DNA of 64,000 bases from DASXUG01 sp964620425 (GTDB taxonomy: Bacteria > Pseudomonadota > Gammaproteobacteria > Burkholderiales > Methylophilaceae). The notes beneath the pieces are model-generated. The model saw only the letters and a program-made list of their open reading frames with translations. It searched no databases and was not told the DNA's origin. Position numbers and translations under genes: made by a program. Of the stretch, positions 8,475 to 16,406 are shown in pieces. Position 1 is the stretch's first letter. Each line of letters starts with the position of its first letter. Location: NCBI GenBank assembly GCA_964620425.1, contig CAZUGV010000002.1, forward strand, positions 248,001-312,000, written 5' to 3'.

Positions 8475-8888
8475 TTGATTCAACCTGCTTTTGTAAAACC
8501 CAGTTGCTTTAAATGTATTTTAAGCATGCTATATGAAAGCATGCTATTACTGGCCATTTTAGGTGTGGCAACATTGCTTTTTATATGGTTGTTTGGCGAT
8601 GCCACTCATTCGCCCAAGCGCTATTTTTTTCAAGCTTATTTGTGGATGGTGATGGGTGCGTATTTTGTCTGGTGTTGGGTTAAAAGCGGACAAACTCTAG
8701 CCATGCAAACTTGGCGTATCCGCGTTGTAAATCAGGTTAATCAGTCAATTTCAATAAACCAAGCTTGCAAAAGATATATATTGGCGAGCCTGTTTTTTGG
8801 GGCGACTTTTTTGTGGGCTCTATTTGATCGAGAGGGTCTGTTTTTGCATGATAGGTTGACAGGCACTCGATTGATTATCGTCAAATAA
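8475..8888 (+). CDS. RDD-family membrane protein
   Basis: 137 residues with about three to four hydrophobic helices. The N-terminal KPSCFKCILSMLYESMLLLA corresponds to the R-D-containing first helix of RDD proteins, although the usual Arg and Asp are replaced here by Cys/Lys and Glu. A conserved TLAMQTWRIRVV segment and a C-terminal HDRLTGTRLI are typical of the family. The start is probably TTG at 8475, because the family begins before the first internal ATG. RDD proteins are of mixed or unknown function (some act in Na+/H+ exchange). It is probably read from the upstream operon. Confidence 0.78.
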   Translation: MIQPAFVKPSCFKCILSMLYESMLLLAILGVATLLFIWLFGDATHSPKRYFFQAYLWMVMGAYFVWCWVKSGQTLAMQTWRIRVVNQVNQSISINQACKRYILASLFFGATFLWALFDREGLFLHDRLTGTRLIIVK

Positions 8889-8952
8889 AATTCAAAAGCT
8901 ATACTTCGTTAGCCTTAACCTTGAAGTTAGTTTTCGTGTTTAGTTTTTTTAT

Positions 8953-10023
8953 CTAGTGTTTTTCTACCCAAATTAACATCGCAATGCCAGCGGCCAAGAA
9001 TAAAAGTGTTGGCGTCACAGCACTAAATATAGCCGACCAGTCGTTAAGCAAGCCTATGTGGCCAAATAGTCTATTTAATACTTGATAACTCACTCCAAGC
9101 ATGATGCCAGCAAATATTTTCATACTTGCACCATCTTCGCGCTGACGCAAAAACCCAAATGGTAAGGCGAGCACTATCATGATTAGGCAAGCCATCGGAT
9201 AGACCAATTTGGACCAAAGTGCAATTTCATGCCGCGTGGTTTTTTGTTTGTTACTGCTTAAGTGGTGAATATAAGAATATAGATTCCACAACGACATTTT
9301 TTCAGGGCTGACCAGTAATATATTCAGTAGTTCAGGTTTTATCACGGATTTCCATTGCGCTTTTGGTAAAAATTCCGTGGTGTTATTTTGCGCGCCCAGT
9401 TGTGTTTGCACGACGCTGCTTAGTATCCAGTCATGTCCATTGAAAATGCCTTCTTTTGCATTTGTGATGCTTTTTAATTTAAATGATTGATCGAACTCGT
9501 AAATGTGGATGTTATTTAAGCTGGAGTCGGGCATCACTTCTTCCACATTCACAAAGTTATTTGCATCTTTAACCCACAAACCAGAGCGAAAATCTTGTGC
9601 GACCACTGAATCCGTTGCTTTCATGCGCAGCCGTTGCGCAGTTTTTTCTGTATAGGGGGTAATCAATTCCCCTACAACTAAGGTAAGCAGGGTAAACATG
9701 AGTCCAGTTTTAAGCAACGATATGGCAAAATCAGTCATAGAAACCCCGCTAGTACGCATGATGACCAACTCGGAGCTTCGTGCAAGCAAACCTAATGCAT
9801 ACATAGATCCCACTAGCACCGCGACAGGAACTACCTCATAAACGTGACCTGGCGCGCTGAGTAAGACAAAAAATAAAATCTTGTCGATTCCATAACTGCC
9901 CTTGCCTACACTTTCAAGCTGTTGAATTAAATCAAAAAATGAAAACATTGCCAGTAATGCAAACATTACTAACAAGATGCTGTTGACGAGTTCTCGCGTC
10001 AAATATTCGTTGAGGATTTTCAT
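8953..10023 (-). CDS. lptG: LptG, permease subunit of the LPS export ABC transporter
   Basis: 356 residues with the YjgP/YjgQ layout: three hydrophobic helices in the first 120 residues, a central periplasmic domain of about 150 residues, and three helices near the C-terminus (PMACLIMIVLALPFGFLRQR is the conserved coupling region). LptG pairs with LptF and LptB to extract lipopolysaccharide from the inner membrane for the Lpt bridge. It lies 6 bp after lptF in the same direction, and the two are transcribed divergently from pepA, a common proteobacterial arrangement. Confidence 0.93.
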   Translation of the reverse strand: MKILNEYLTRELVNSILLVMFALLAMFSFFDLIQQLESVGKGSYGIDKILFFVLLSAPGHVYEVVPVAVLVGSMYALGLLARSSELVIMRTSGVSMTDFAISLLKTGLMFTLLTLVVGELITPYTEKTAQRLRMKATDSVVAQDFRSGLWVKDANNFVNVEEVMPDSSLNNIHIYEFDQSFKLKSITNAKEGIFNGHDWILSSVVQTQLGAQNNTTEFLPKAQWKSVIKPELLNILLVSPEKMSLWNLYSYIHHLSSNKQKTTRHEIALWSKLVYPMACLIMIVLALPFGFLRQREDGASMKIFAGIMLGVSYQVLNRLFGHIGLLNDWSAIFSAVTPTLLFLAAGIAMLIWVEKH

Positions 10024-10029
10024 TGTAAT

Positions 10030-11139
10030 TTAATGATTGCCGCCCCACTTCAAACTGGGTTTGTTAAAGCTTGGGATCAGTGGCAGTTGAAATAATCTAC
10101 GGTATAACAAATAAATGGTGAGAAGCAGAAACAAAATATGCACAGGCCATAAACCGATGAGTGCATTAATCTTACCCTGTGCCAACCAGGCTTGCGCAAT
10201 GCTTAATAAATTGTTGTAGATGATATACACTAAAATAGCCATCATAAAGTTGGCTGAACGACCAGAGCGTGGGTCAACAAAGCTTAGAGGGATTGCTAAC
10301 AATACTAGCAAGATAGAGGCAATAGGGAAGGATAGCCGCCATTGAAATTCAGCTATATTTTCAGCATTGTGTTGTTGCAATAACTCCACACTGTTTTTTG
10401 CCTGCGTATTGGTGACTTCGTGTTTTACTTCTGTGGGTTCGATACGTATGCCATAGCGATCAAACTCTGTGCTGGAAAATTCAGGGGTATTCGGTTTACC
10501 TTCATAGCGTCGACCGTTTTCCATGACTAAAAAGTTATCCCCGTTGGCATGAGTTTCTCGGTGACCCTTTGCTGCAACAATGACTCCCAGATTGCCATGC
10601 TGTATTGATTGCACAAAAATGTTTTTGACCATATTACCTAGTTGATCGAAACTTTCGACAAAAAATACGCGATCTGCTTGGCGGGATTCTTTGAATACCC
10701 CTGGGCTAATGGTGGATAGCTCATCGCGACTTTTAAGCTGATCTTTAAAGTCAAAACTTTTATTTGTTGCCCACGGGGTGATTAATAAACTTAAAATAGC
10801 GATGACGATAATGACAGGCATTGAAAAGCCAAGCACGGGACGTATCCATGCAGAGATACCTAGCCCTGAGGTAAACCACACCACCATTTCACTATCTCGA
10901 TGCCAGCGAGTTAACGTCATTAGAATGGTTAAAAATAAGGATAAACTGAGTATCATCGGTAATAGCCTGAGCATGCCAAAGCCAAGCAATGTGGTGATTG
11001 CATCGCTGGCAAGCCTCCCTTTTGAGGCAATACCGATGTAATATGCAATTTGTTGCGCCATCACAATACCAAATAGCACAACAAAAGCGACAATCGCTGT
11101 GCTTAATAGCTCTTTTTGTAAGGCTTTTTTAAAAATCAT
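10030..11139 (-). CDS. lptF: LptF, permease subunit of the LPS export ABC transporter
   Basis: 369 residues, paralogous to LptG: an N-terminal membrane block, a periplasmic jellyroll-type domain (about residues 130-260) and a C-terminal membrane block containing FPIASILLVLLAIPLSFVDPRSG in part. Together with LptG it forms the membrane channel of the LptB2FGC exporter. It is the first gene of the lptFG pair; its start faces pepA across a 93-bp divergent intergenic region that must hold both promoters. Confidence 0.93.
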   Translation of the reverse strand: MIFKKALQKELLSTAIVAFVVLFGIVMAQQIAYYIGIASKGRLASDAITTLLGFGMLRLLPMILSLSLFLTILMTLTRWHRDSEMVVWFTSGLGISAWIRPVLGFSMPVIIVIAILSLLITPWATNKSFDFKDQLKSRDELSTISPGVFKESRQADRVFFVESFDQLGNMVKNIFVQSIQHGNLGVIVAAKGHRETHANGDNFLVMENGRRYEGKPNTPEFSSTEFDRYGIRIEPTEVKHEVTNTQAKNSVELLQQHNAENIAEFQWRLSFPIASILLVLLAIPLSFVDPRSGRSANFMMAILVYIIYNNLLSIAQAWLAQGKINALIGLWPVHILFLLLTIYLLYRRLFQLPLIPSFNKPSLKWGGNH

Positions 11140-11232
11140 AGGTTATCAATTATGTATATTGTGATGAATGATTTGGATTAAGCTCAAAAACGCAGGATAA
11201 TTCAATCTGATTTCGTCAAAAGGATAGACTCA

Positions 11233-12732
11233 ATGGAATTTAGCATAAAAAGCGGTAAACCGGAAAAACAACGTAACGATTGTGTGATTGTTGCTGTCTA
11301 TGAATCGAAAAAAATGAGCTCAGCCGCCAATGCGCTAGATCAGGTTTCTGGTGGGCAAATTGCCGCTGTATTAAAGCGAGGTGATATGGATGGCAAGGCT
11401 GGCTCAACTTTATTGCTACATAGTTTAACTGGCGTTACCAGCCCACGCACGCTGTTGGTTGGTTTAGGCAAAGAGACTGATGTGAGTGAGGCTGATTTCA
11501 GAAAGGCAGTTGCCGCCTCTATCAAAGCATTGGCTAAAACTGGCGCAAAAAATGCCGCTAGCTTTTTAGCTGAAGTGAACATTAAAAAGCAATCATTAGC
11601 TTTTAAAGTGGCGCAACAGGCAGAAGTGGCCAGTGATGCTACGTATCGATTTGAGCAAATGAAAGGCAAAACCGCTAAAGAAGATAAATCAGAGCATCGA
11701 GATATTGAAAAGCTAGAAGTGCATGTCGCAGAATCGGGCGAGATTAAAGCCGCTGAATTGGCTTTAAAGCAGGGCTTGGCATTAGCTTCGGGTGTGCGTT
11801 TTGCCAAGGATTTGGGCAATTTGCCACCCAATGTGTGTCATCCAACTTATTTGGCTGAACAAGCTAAAGCGATGGTTAAGTCACATGGGTTGAAGGTGCA
11901 AGTGCTAGATAGAGCAGACATGGAAAAGTTAGGTATGGGTTCTTTTTTGGGGGTCGCGCAAGGTAGTGTGCAGCCTCCTAAACTCATTGTGATGCAACAC
12001 ACTAAAGGTAAAAAAGGACAAAAACCTGTCGTGCTGGTTGGCAAAGGCATAACGTTTGATACGGGCGGTATTTCACTCAAGCCAGGCGCTGAAATGGATG
12101 AAATGAAATATGATATGTGCGGTGCTGCCAGCGTTTTCGGCACATTCAAAGCGATTGCTGAAATGGACTTGCCTATCAATGTTGTAGGCATCGTGCCTGC
12201 TTGTGAGAATATGCCAGATGGTAACGCGATTCGTCCTGGTGACGTTTTAACGAGTATGTCAGGTCAGACTATTGAGGTGTTAAATACCGATGCTGAGGGT
12301 AGATTGATTTTATGCGATGCATTAACCTATGCCGAACGCTTTGAGCCAGCCGCCGTAGTTGATATTGCAACCTTAACTGGTGCGTGTGTGATTGCGTTGG
12401 GACATCATTTAAGTGGTCTATTTAGCAATCAGGACAGCTTGGCAAAAGAACTCTTAAAAGCGGGTGAAGAAGCATTAGATCGCGCATGGCATATGCCGAT
12501 GTTAGATGACTACCAATCGCAACTTGATAGCAATTTTGCTGATATGGCCAATATTGGCGGACGAGCAGGTGGAAGTATTACTGCTGCGTGTTTCTTGTCG
12601 CGCTACACAAAAAACTATGCATGGGCACATCTCGACATTGCTGGCACCGCTTGGAAATCTGGAAAGGATAAAGGTTCAACTGGCCGCCCCGTTCCTTTGT
12701 TAACGCAGTTTTTGATGAATCGTGTGAATTAA
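11233..12732 (+). CDS. pepA: Leucyl aminopeptidase PepA (M17)
   Basis: 499 residues, the usual length of cytosolic leucine aminopeptidase. The C-terminal catalytic half carries the dimetal site: VGKGITFDTGGISLKPG (Lys and Asp ligands), DMCGAASV, and the family signature NTDAEGRLILCDALT. The N-terminal half is the variable macro-like domain. The enzyme removes N-terminal residues from peptides as a hexamer with two metals per subunit; in some bacteria PepA is also a DNA-binding accessory protein in recombination. It is followed 2 bp later by holC, as in many Proteobacteria. Confidence 0.96.
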   Translation: MEFSIKSGKPEKQRNDCVIVAVYESKKMSSAANALDQVSGGQIAAVLKRGDMDGKAGSTLLLHSLTGVTSPRTLLVGLGKETDVSEADFRKAVAASIKALAKTGAKNAASFLAEVNIKKQSLAFKVAQQAEVASDATYRFEQMKGKTAKEDKSEHRDIEKLEVHVAESGEIKAAELALKQGLALASGVRFAKDLGNLPPNVCHPTYLAEQAKAMVKSHGLKVQVLDRADMEKLGMGSFLGVAQGSVQPPKLIVMQHTKGKKGQKPVVLVGKGITFDTGGISLKPGAEMDEMKYDMCGAASVFGTFKAIAEMDLPINVVGIVPACENMPDGNAIRPGDVLTSMSGQTIEVLNTDAEGRLILCDALTYAERFEPAAVVDIATLTGACVIALGHHLSGLFSNQDSLAKELLKAGEEALDRAWHMPMLDDYQSQLDSNFADMANIGGRAGGSITAACFLSRYTKNYAWAHLDIAGTAWKSGKDKGSTGRPVPLLTQFLMNRVN

Positions 12733-12734
12733 CT

Positions 12735-13169
12735 TTGACACGCGTTGATTTTATTTTTAATGTTGAGCGCAAGCTTGACCAAACGATATTGGTGCTGCAA
12801 ACGCAAATTAAAAAAGGCAGGCAAGTCATGGTGCATGTTGCCAATGAGGCAGAAGCGATTGCGCTTGATGATGCGTTGTGGGTGCATCGTGCGGAGAGTT
12901 TTTTGCCACATTGCATGGTAACCCATGACGCGGCGGCACAAACGCCTGTTATTATTCATTGGCAACAGCAAACTTTATTGCAGCATGATGTGCTGATTAA
13001 TTTGCAAGCAGTTACGCCTACTTTTTTCAGTCGTTTTACTCGATTAGTGGAAATCGTGGGGCGAGATGATGCGGATAAACAACAAGCGCGTGAGCGGTAT
13101 AAGTTTTATCGAGATCGCGGCTATCAAATTAACGATTATGATCTCATTAAGTTACTAACACGCGCTTAG
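12735..13169 (+). CDS. holC: DNA polymerase III chi subunit HolC
   Basis: 144 residues. HolC family features are the N-terminal FIFNVERKLDQTILVLQTQ, the central DALWVHRAESFLPH segment and the C-terminal RYKFYRDRGYQINDYDL. Chi links the clamp loader (through psi) to single-stranded DNA-binding protein at the replication fork. The likely start is TTG at 12735, two bases after the pepA stop; the homologous N-terminus begins there, and no ATG occurs before the conserved region. Position directly after pepA is the conserved proteobacterial location. Confidence 0.9.
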   Translation: MTRVDFIFNVERKLDQTILVLQTQIKKGRQVMVHVANEAEAIALDDALWVHRAESFLPHCMVTHDAAAQTPVIIHWQQQTLLQHDVLINLQAVTPTFFSRFTRLVEIVGRDDADKQQARERYKFYRDRGYQINDYDLIKLLTRA

Positions 13170-13241
13170 CTGTAAGCCAAAATTAGCGATAAAATGACAT
13201 TATTAACCATTTTTAATGACTAACCATACCGAGAGCCGATC

Positions 13242-14690
13242 ATGATAGAGAATCAAGAAGATATTCCGATGCTTACCGAAGTGTATGCTGAGTCGAGCGC
13301 CAAGCCGGCACAGGGTTTAACTTCAGGGGTGATTTCAACCATGATCGAAGCCGTGCGTGCTCAGGTAAAGCGCGAGCTAACACAATCATTATCGGCAGAG
13401 CTTAAGCAGAGTTTGCGTCAAGAGTTGTTGCAGGAAATAGCTGCGCAACAAGCTGAAAACTTGCATCAAATATCCGCGCAAATTAAGTCAGAAGCGCAAA
13501 TGATTGAAAAATCTACAATAGAGAACGTTAAGCAAGTGTTGATGAAAGATATGGCAGAGGCAGCTGAGTTTAAACAAAACGTCATGATGAATCAGCTAAA
13601 TACTCAGCTTGCAACCTTACATTACAATGCCCATGCAGAGCTCAAAAACGGTATTGTGCAAGAAGTTGAAGTTTCAAAGAACGCCATATCACAAGGGATC
13701 CAGCAGGTGTTGCGGGATGATCTTATGCAACAAATAACTGTTCAACAGAGCGAAAATCAACAACAGATTGTTGCACAAGTTGCCGCAGAGGCAGGGCGCT
13801 TGGAACATTCGATGTTTGAATCTTTAAAAGAAGCTTTGATGCAGGATATGGTATCCGCCAATGAAACAAATCAATATATCTTAATGAATCATGCCAACAC
13901 GCAAATTGCCAATTTACATCAAGCGGCTGTAGACCAACTCAAAAATGATGTGATGCAAGAAACTGAATTAGCTAAACAGCATATCATTGAGCAGACTCGC
14001 AACTTTGTGGATAAAACCAAAGCGGATTTGACCACGGATCTGCCAAGAATGTATCAATCTAGAGCTGAGATGGTTGAAAGCGAGTTGGCAACTGCCTTGC
14101 GTAGCATGCAAGAGGAGTCGTTATCTCACATAAAAGCAACGACCGAAGATGCGATGCAATCGATTCAGGTGTCAGCTTCCGAGGCGTTTAATCAGCGTTT
14201 GCATGTGCTGCAAAATGCAACGATGGAAAAAATCACCGATACTTTGCAACAGCAAATGACCTTATTCAGCAATGAAACGATGCAAACCCTTAAAGCCAGC
14301 ATGCAACAAGAAGGACACGAAGTGTTTGAAAGCGTTACCGCTGAAATCAAAACAGATATGGATGTTAAGCTCGAGTTTCTTCAATCTATGGCGGTAAAAC
14401 AGTTGCAAGCCAAGATGGTCGAGGCGCTGCCATCTGTTTATCAGGAAATGTCAGCACAGGTTAAGCAAGAGCTCACCCAAGAGTTAAGCGAATTATCTTT
14501 ACAAACCAAGCAAGCCTACAAAAATACTTTGGCTGCTGAATTGCCAGAAGCGGCGCAAACGCTGACTCATAATGTCTCAACCATCTTAGGTAATGAGCTA
14601 CCAATCATTCATGAAGAAATTAGCACTAAAATTAGGGCGGAAATCAGTGAGATGCTAGCATCTGTGCGCTTATCGATTCCAGGAAAATAA
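13242..14690 (+). CDS. Large coiled-coil protein with internal duplication (N-terminus DUF2486-like)
   Basis: 482 residues, almost entirely predicted helical and rich in Q, E, A, K and M, with no hydrophobic segment or signal peptide, so probably cytoplasmic. The N-terminal EDIPMLTEVY resembles the start of DUF2486 proteins encoded after holC in Betaproteobacteria. Residues 60-148 and 159-247 are clear copies of each other (for example QLNTQLATLHYNA and HANTQIANLHQAA) with a period of 99 residues. The C-terminal part ends in QVKQELTQEL and related heptad-like runs. The family's usual member is shorter as I remember it. The function is unknown; a structural or scaffold role is only a guess. 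Confidence 0.65.
   Translation: MIENQEDIPMLTEVYAESSAKPAQGLTSGVISTMIEAVRAQVKRELTQSLSAELKQSLRQELLQEIAAQQAENLHQISAQIKSEAQMIEKSTIENVKQVLMKDMAEAAEFKQNVMMNQLNTQLATLHYNAHAELKNGIVQEVEVSKNAISQGIQQVLRDDLMQQITVQQSENQQQIVAQVAAEAGRLEHSMFESLKEALMQDMVSANETNQYILMNHANTQIANLHQAAVDQLKNDVMQETELAKQHIIEQTRNFVDKTKADLTTDLPRMYQSRAEMVESELATALRSMQEESLSHIKATTEDAMQSIQVSASEAFNQRLHVLQNATMEKITDTLQQQMTLFSNETMQTLKASMQQEGHEVFESVTAEIKTDMDVKLEFLQSMAVKQLQAKMVEALPSVYQEMSAQVKQELTQELSELSLQTKQAYKNTLAAELPEAAQTLTHNVSTILGNELPIIHEEISTKIRAEISEMLASVRLSIPGK
13419..13982 (+). repeat. Intragenic tandem duplication (period 297 bp) in the coiled-coil gene
   Basis: Two in-frame copies, about 13419-13685 and 13716-13982, encode aligned segments. 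Examples are QQAENLHQISAQ against QQSENQQQIVAQ, VLMKDM against ALMQDM, and AELKNGIVQEVEVSK against DQLKNDVMQETELAK. Divergence between the copies shows that the duplication is old and that the repeated unit is maintained at protein level. Confidence 0.7.
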
Positions 14691-14769
14691 GGTTGCTATG
14701 AAATGGCATTCTCTGGTTGCACAGTGCATGTGATGAGCAGTTATTCTAATGGTCTTAATATTGAAGTTT

Positions 14770-15147
14770 TTAGACGCTGTCTAAAAATTTTTGGTATTCA
14801 TCCGCCTTCATTAAGTTCTCATGCGTGCTACTTGAGGCGATTTTGAAAATCCAAGCTTCATAAGGTTTATCATTGATAAGCTCTGGCGTGTTGCTTAGCG
14901 CTTCATTGATTTCAGCGACCTCGCCAGTTAATGGCGCATGTAAATCAGAACCAGTTTTAACCGACTCAACCAAGCCGCAGGCATCTCCGAAAATGATATT
15001 TGATCCAACGGCTGGCGTTTCAACAAAAACAATGTCTCCTAGTAAATCTTGAGCATAGTCGGTAATCCCAGTCAGCCATAAGCCATTTTCAATGGGTTTA
15101 ACCCACAGATGGTGTTTGGTATACAGTAAATCTGGGTGAATTTTCAT
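14770..15147 (-). CDS. gcvH: Glycine cleavage system H-like lipoyl protein
   Basis: The protein is 125 residues from the ATG at 15147 (MKIHPDLLYTKHHLWVK), which matches the normal GcvH N-terminus; the open frame extends 14 residues upstream without similarity. The lipoyl-lysine motif is GLVESVKTGSDLHAPLTGEV, close to the canonical ESVKAASD. GcvH carries the aminomethyl group between the P and T proteins and can also serve in lipoate transfer. No gcvT, gcvP or lipoate ligase gene is nearby, so whether it serves glycine cleavage here is open. Confidence 0.85.
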   Translation of the reverse strand: MKIHPDLLYTKHHLWVKPIENGLWLTGITDYAQDLLGDIVFVETPAVGSNIIFGDACGLVESVKTGSDLHAPLTGEVAEINEALSNTPELINDKPYEAWIFKIASSSTHENLMKADEYQKFLDSV

Positions 15148-15308
15148 ATTTTTTTGCCGATAGTTTATATATGCCGTGTATTTTCTCACAAACTCAGGCG
15201 ATTTTGCTAACTGACAAAATGTAAAACTTTTATTAAGAAAGTTCGCTATCTTGATGACAAATCTAGATTATTTAGATAATATGCCTTAAACGTTGTAGGG
15301 GTAGAAGC

Positions 15309-16322
15309 ATGATAAGTAAAAAAATTATTTTATTAGGTGTGATGTTGATGTTTGCACTCACCAGTGTGGCAAAAGAGCAAATTTCAAAAAATGCTCGGCT
15401 TCATGTGGGGGTGAAATCACATAAGGTCACGCATAGTCAGCAAATGACTAAATCAAGCCACAAAGTGAATAGAGGTAAGTTTGCCTTAAATAGCGGCTAT
15501 AAAATTGAAAATGCTAATTTCAACCCTAGCCCCTCACAACGCAACGTCATGGGTATGCCATCACTTGCATCGGCAAAAGCCTTGATCGTGAATCAAGTGA
15601 CTGGCGAAGTTCTGTATGCAAAAAATACCGATTTGACTACACCTATTGCCTCGGTAACAAAGTTGATGACAGCGATGGTGATGTTAGATGCACATTTGCC
15701 GATGGATGAATATTTGGCAGTATCGGATGAGGACATAGATACTCTTAAAGGTACGCGTTCCCGTTTGCAAGTGGGTACTACGTTGACAAGAGCTGAGTTT
15801 TTGCACTTGGCTGTGATGTCTTCAGAAAACCGTGCTGCGTCGGTATTGGGGCGTAACTATCCAGGTGGTTTGTATGCATTTGTACAGGCGATGAATCGTA
15901 AAGCTACTGCGTTAGGAATGACGCACTCGCATTTTGTTGACCCTACCGGATTGAATAGTGAAAACATTTCGACGGCTGAAGATTTGGTGAAAATGGTCAA
16001 GGCGGCTTATATGTACCCACAAATTCGTCAGGTCAGTACAACTGCAGAACAAGACTTCTCTATTTATGGCTATGTAAATCCAGTTTTGTTCCACAATACT
16101 AATGCGTTGGTGCGTGATACAAGTGGTGATTGGACGATTGGATTATCTAAAACTGGTTTTATCAACGAAGCTGGCCGTTGCTTGGTGATGCAGGCTGAAA
16201 TTGCTGGGCAGTCAGTGATCATCGTGTTGTTAGATTCCAATTCAAAAGATCAACGGATTGGCGATGCACAACGCGTGCGTAAATGGATAGAAAATGGAAA
16301 TATAATTAAGCATGTGGGTTAG
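15309..16322 (+). CDS. pbpG: D-alanyl-D-alanine endopeptidase, PBP7/PbpG type (S11)
   Basis: 337 residues with an N-terminal signal peptide (about residues 1-21, ...LTSVAK). The catalytic motifs of the S11 penicillin-binding fold are visible: SVTKL (SxxK with the nucleophilic Ser), SSENRA (SxN) and LSKTGFINEAG (KTG). Length and lack of a long C-terminal domain fit PBP7, a periplasmic endopeptidase that cuts cross-links in peptidoglycan, rather than PBP5-type carboxypeptidases. A spacer of about 60 basic, low-complexity residues separates the signal peptide from the catalytic domain. A strong terminator follows at 16354. Confidence 0.88.
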   Translation: MISKKIILLGVMLMFALTSVAKEQISKNARLHVGVKSHKVTHSQQMTKSSHKVNRGKFALNSGYKIENANFNPSPSQRNVMGMPSLASAKALIVNQVTGEVLYAKNTDLTTPIASVTKLMTAMVMLDAHLPMDEYLAVSDEDIDTLKGTRSRLQVGTTLTRAEFLHLAVMSSENRAASVLGRNYPGGLYAFVQAMNRKATALGMTHSHFVDPTGLNSENISTAEDLVKMVKAAYMYPQIRQVSTTAEQDFSIYGYVNPVLFHNTNALVRDTSGDWTIGLSKTGFINEAGRCLVMQAEIAGQSVIIVLLDSNSKDQRIGDAQRVRKWIENGNIIKHVG

Positions 16323-16353
16323 TTGCAATATTTCTAGCTGGTGTCTTTAGTAT

Positions 16354-16382
16354 AAAAAAAGCGGCTTTATGCCGCTTTTTTG
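16354..16382. terminator. Bidirectional rho-independent terminator between pbpG and topA
   Basis: GCGGC (16361-16365), a 5-nt TTTAT loop and GCCGC (16371-16375) are flanked by an A run upstream and a T run downstream. The stem extends through A/T pairs and can stop transcription from both convergent genes. Confidence 0.85.
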
Positions 16383-16406
16383 TTTGGTGTAAACAATATA
16401 TTCCTA

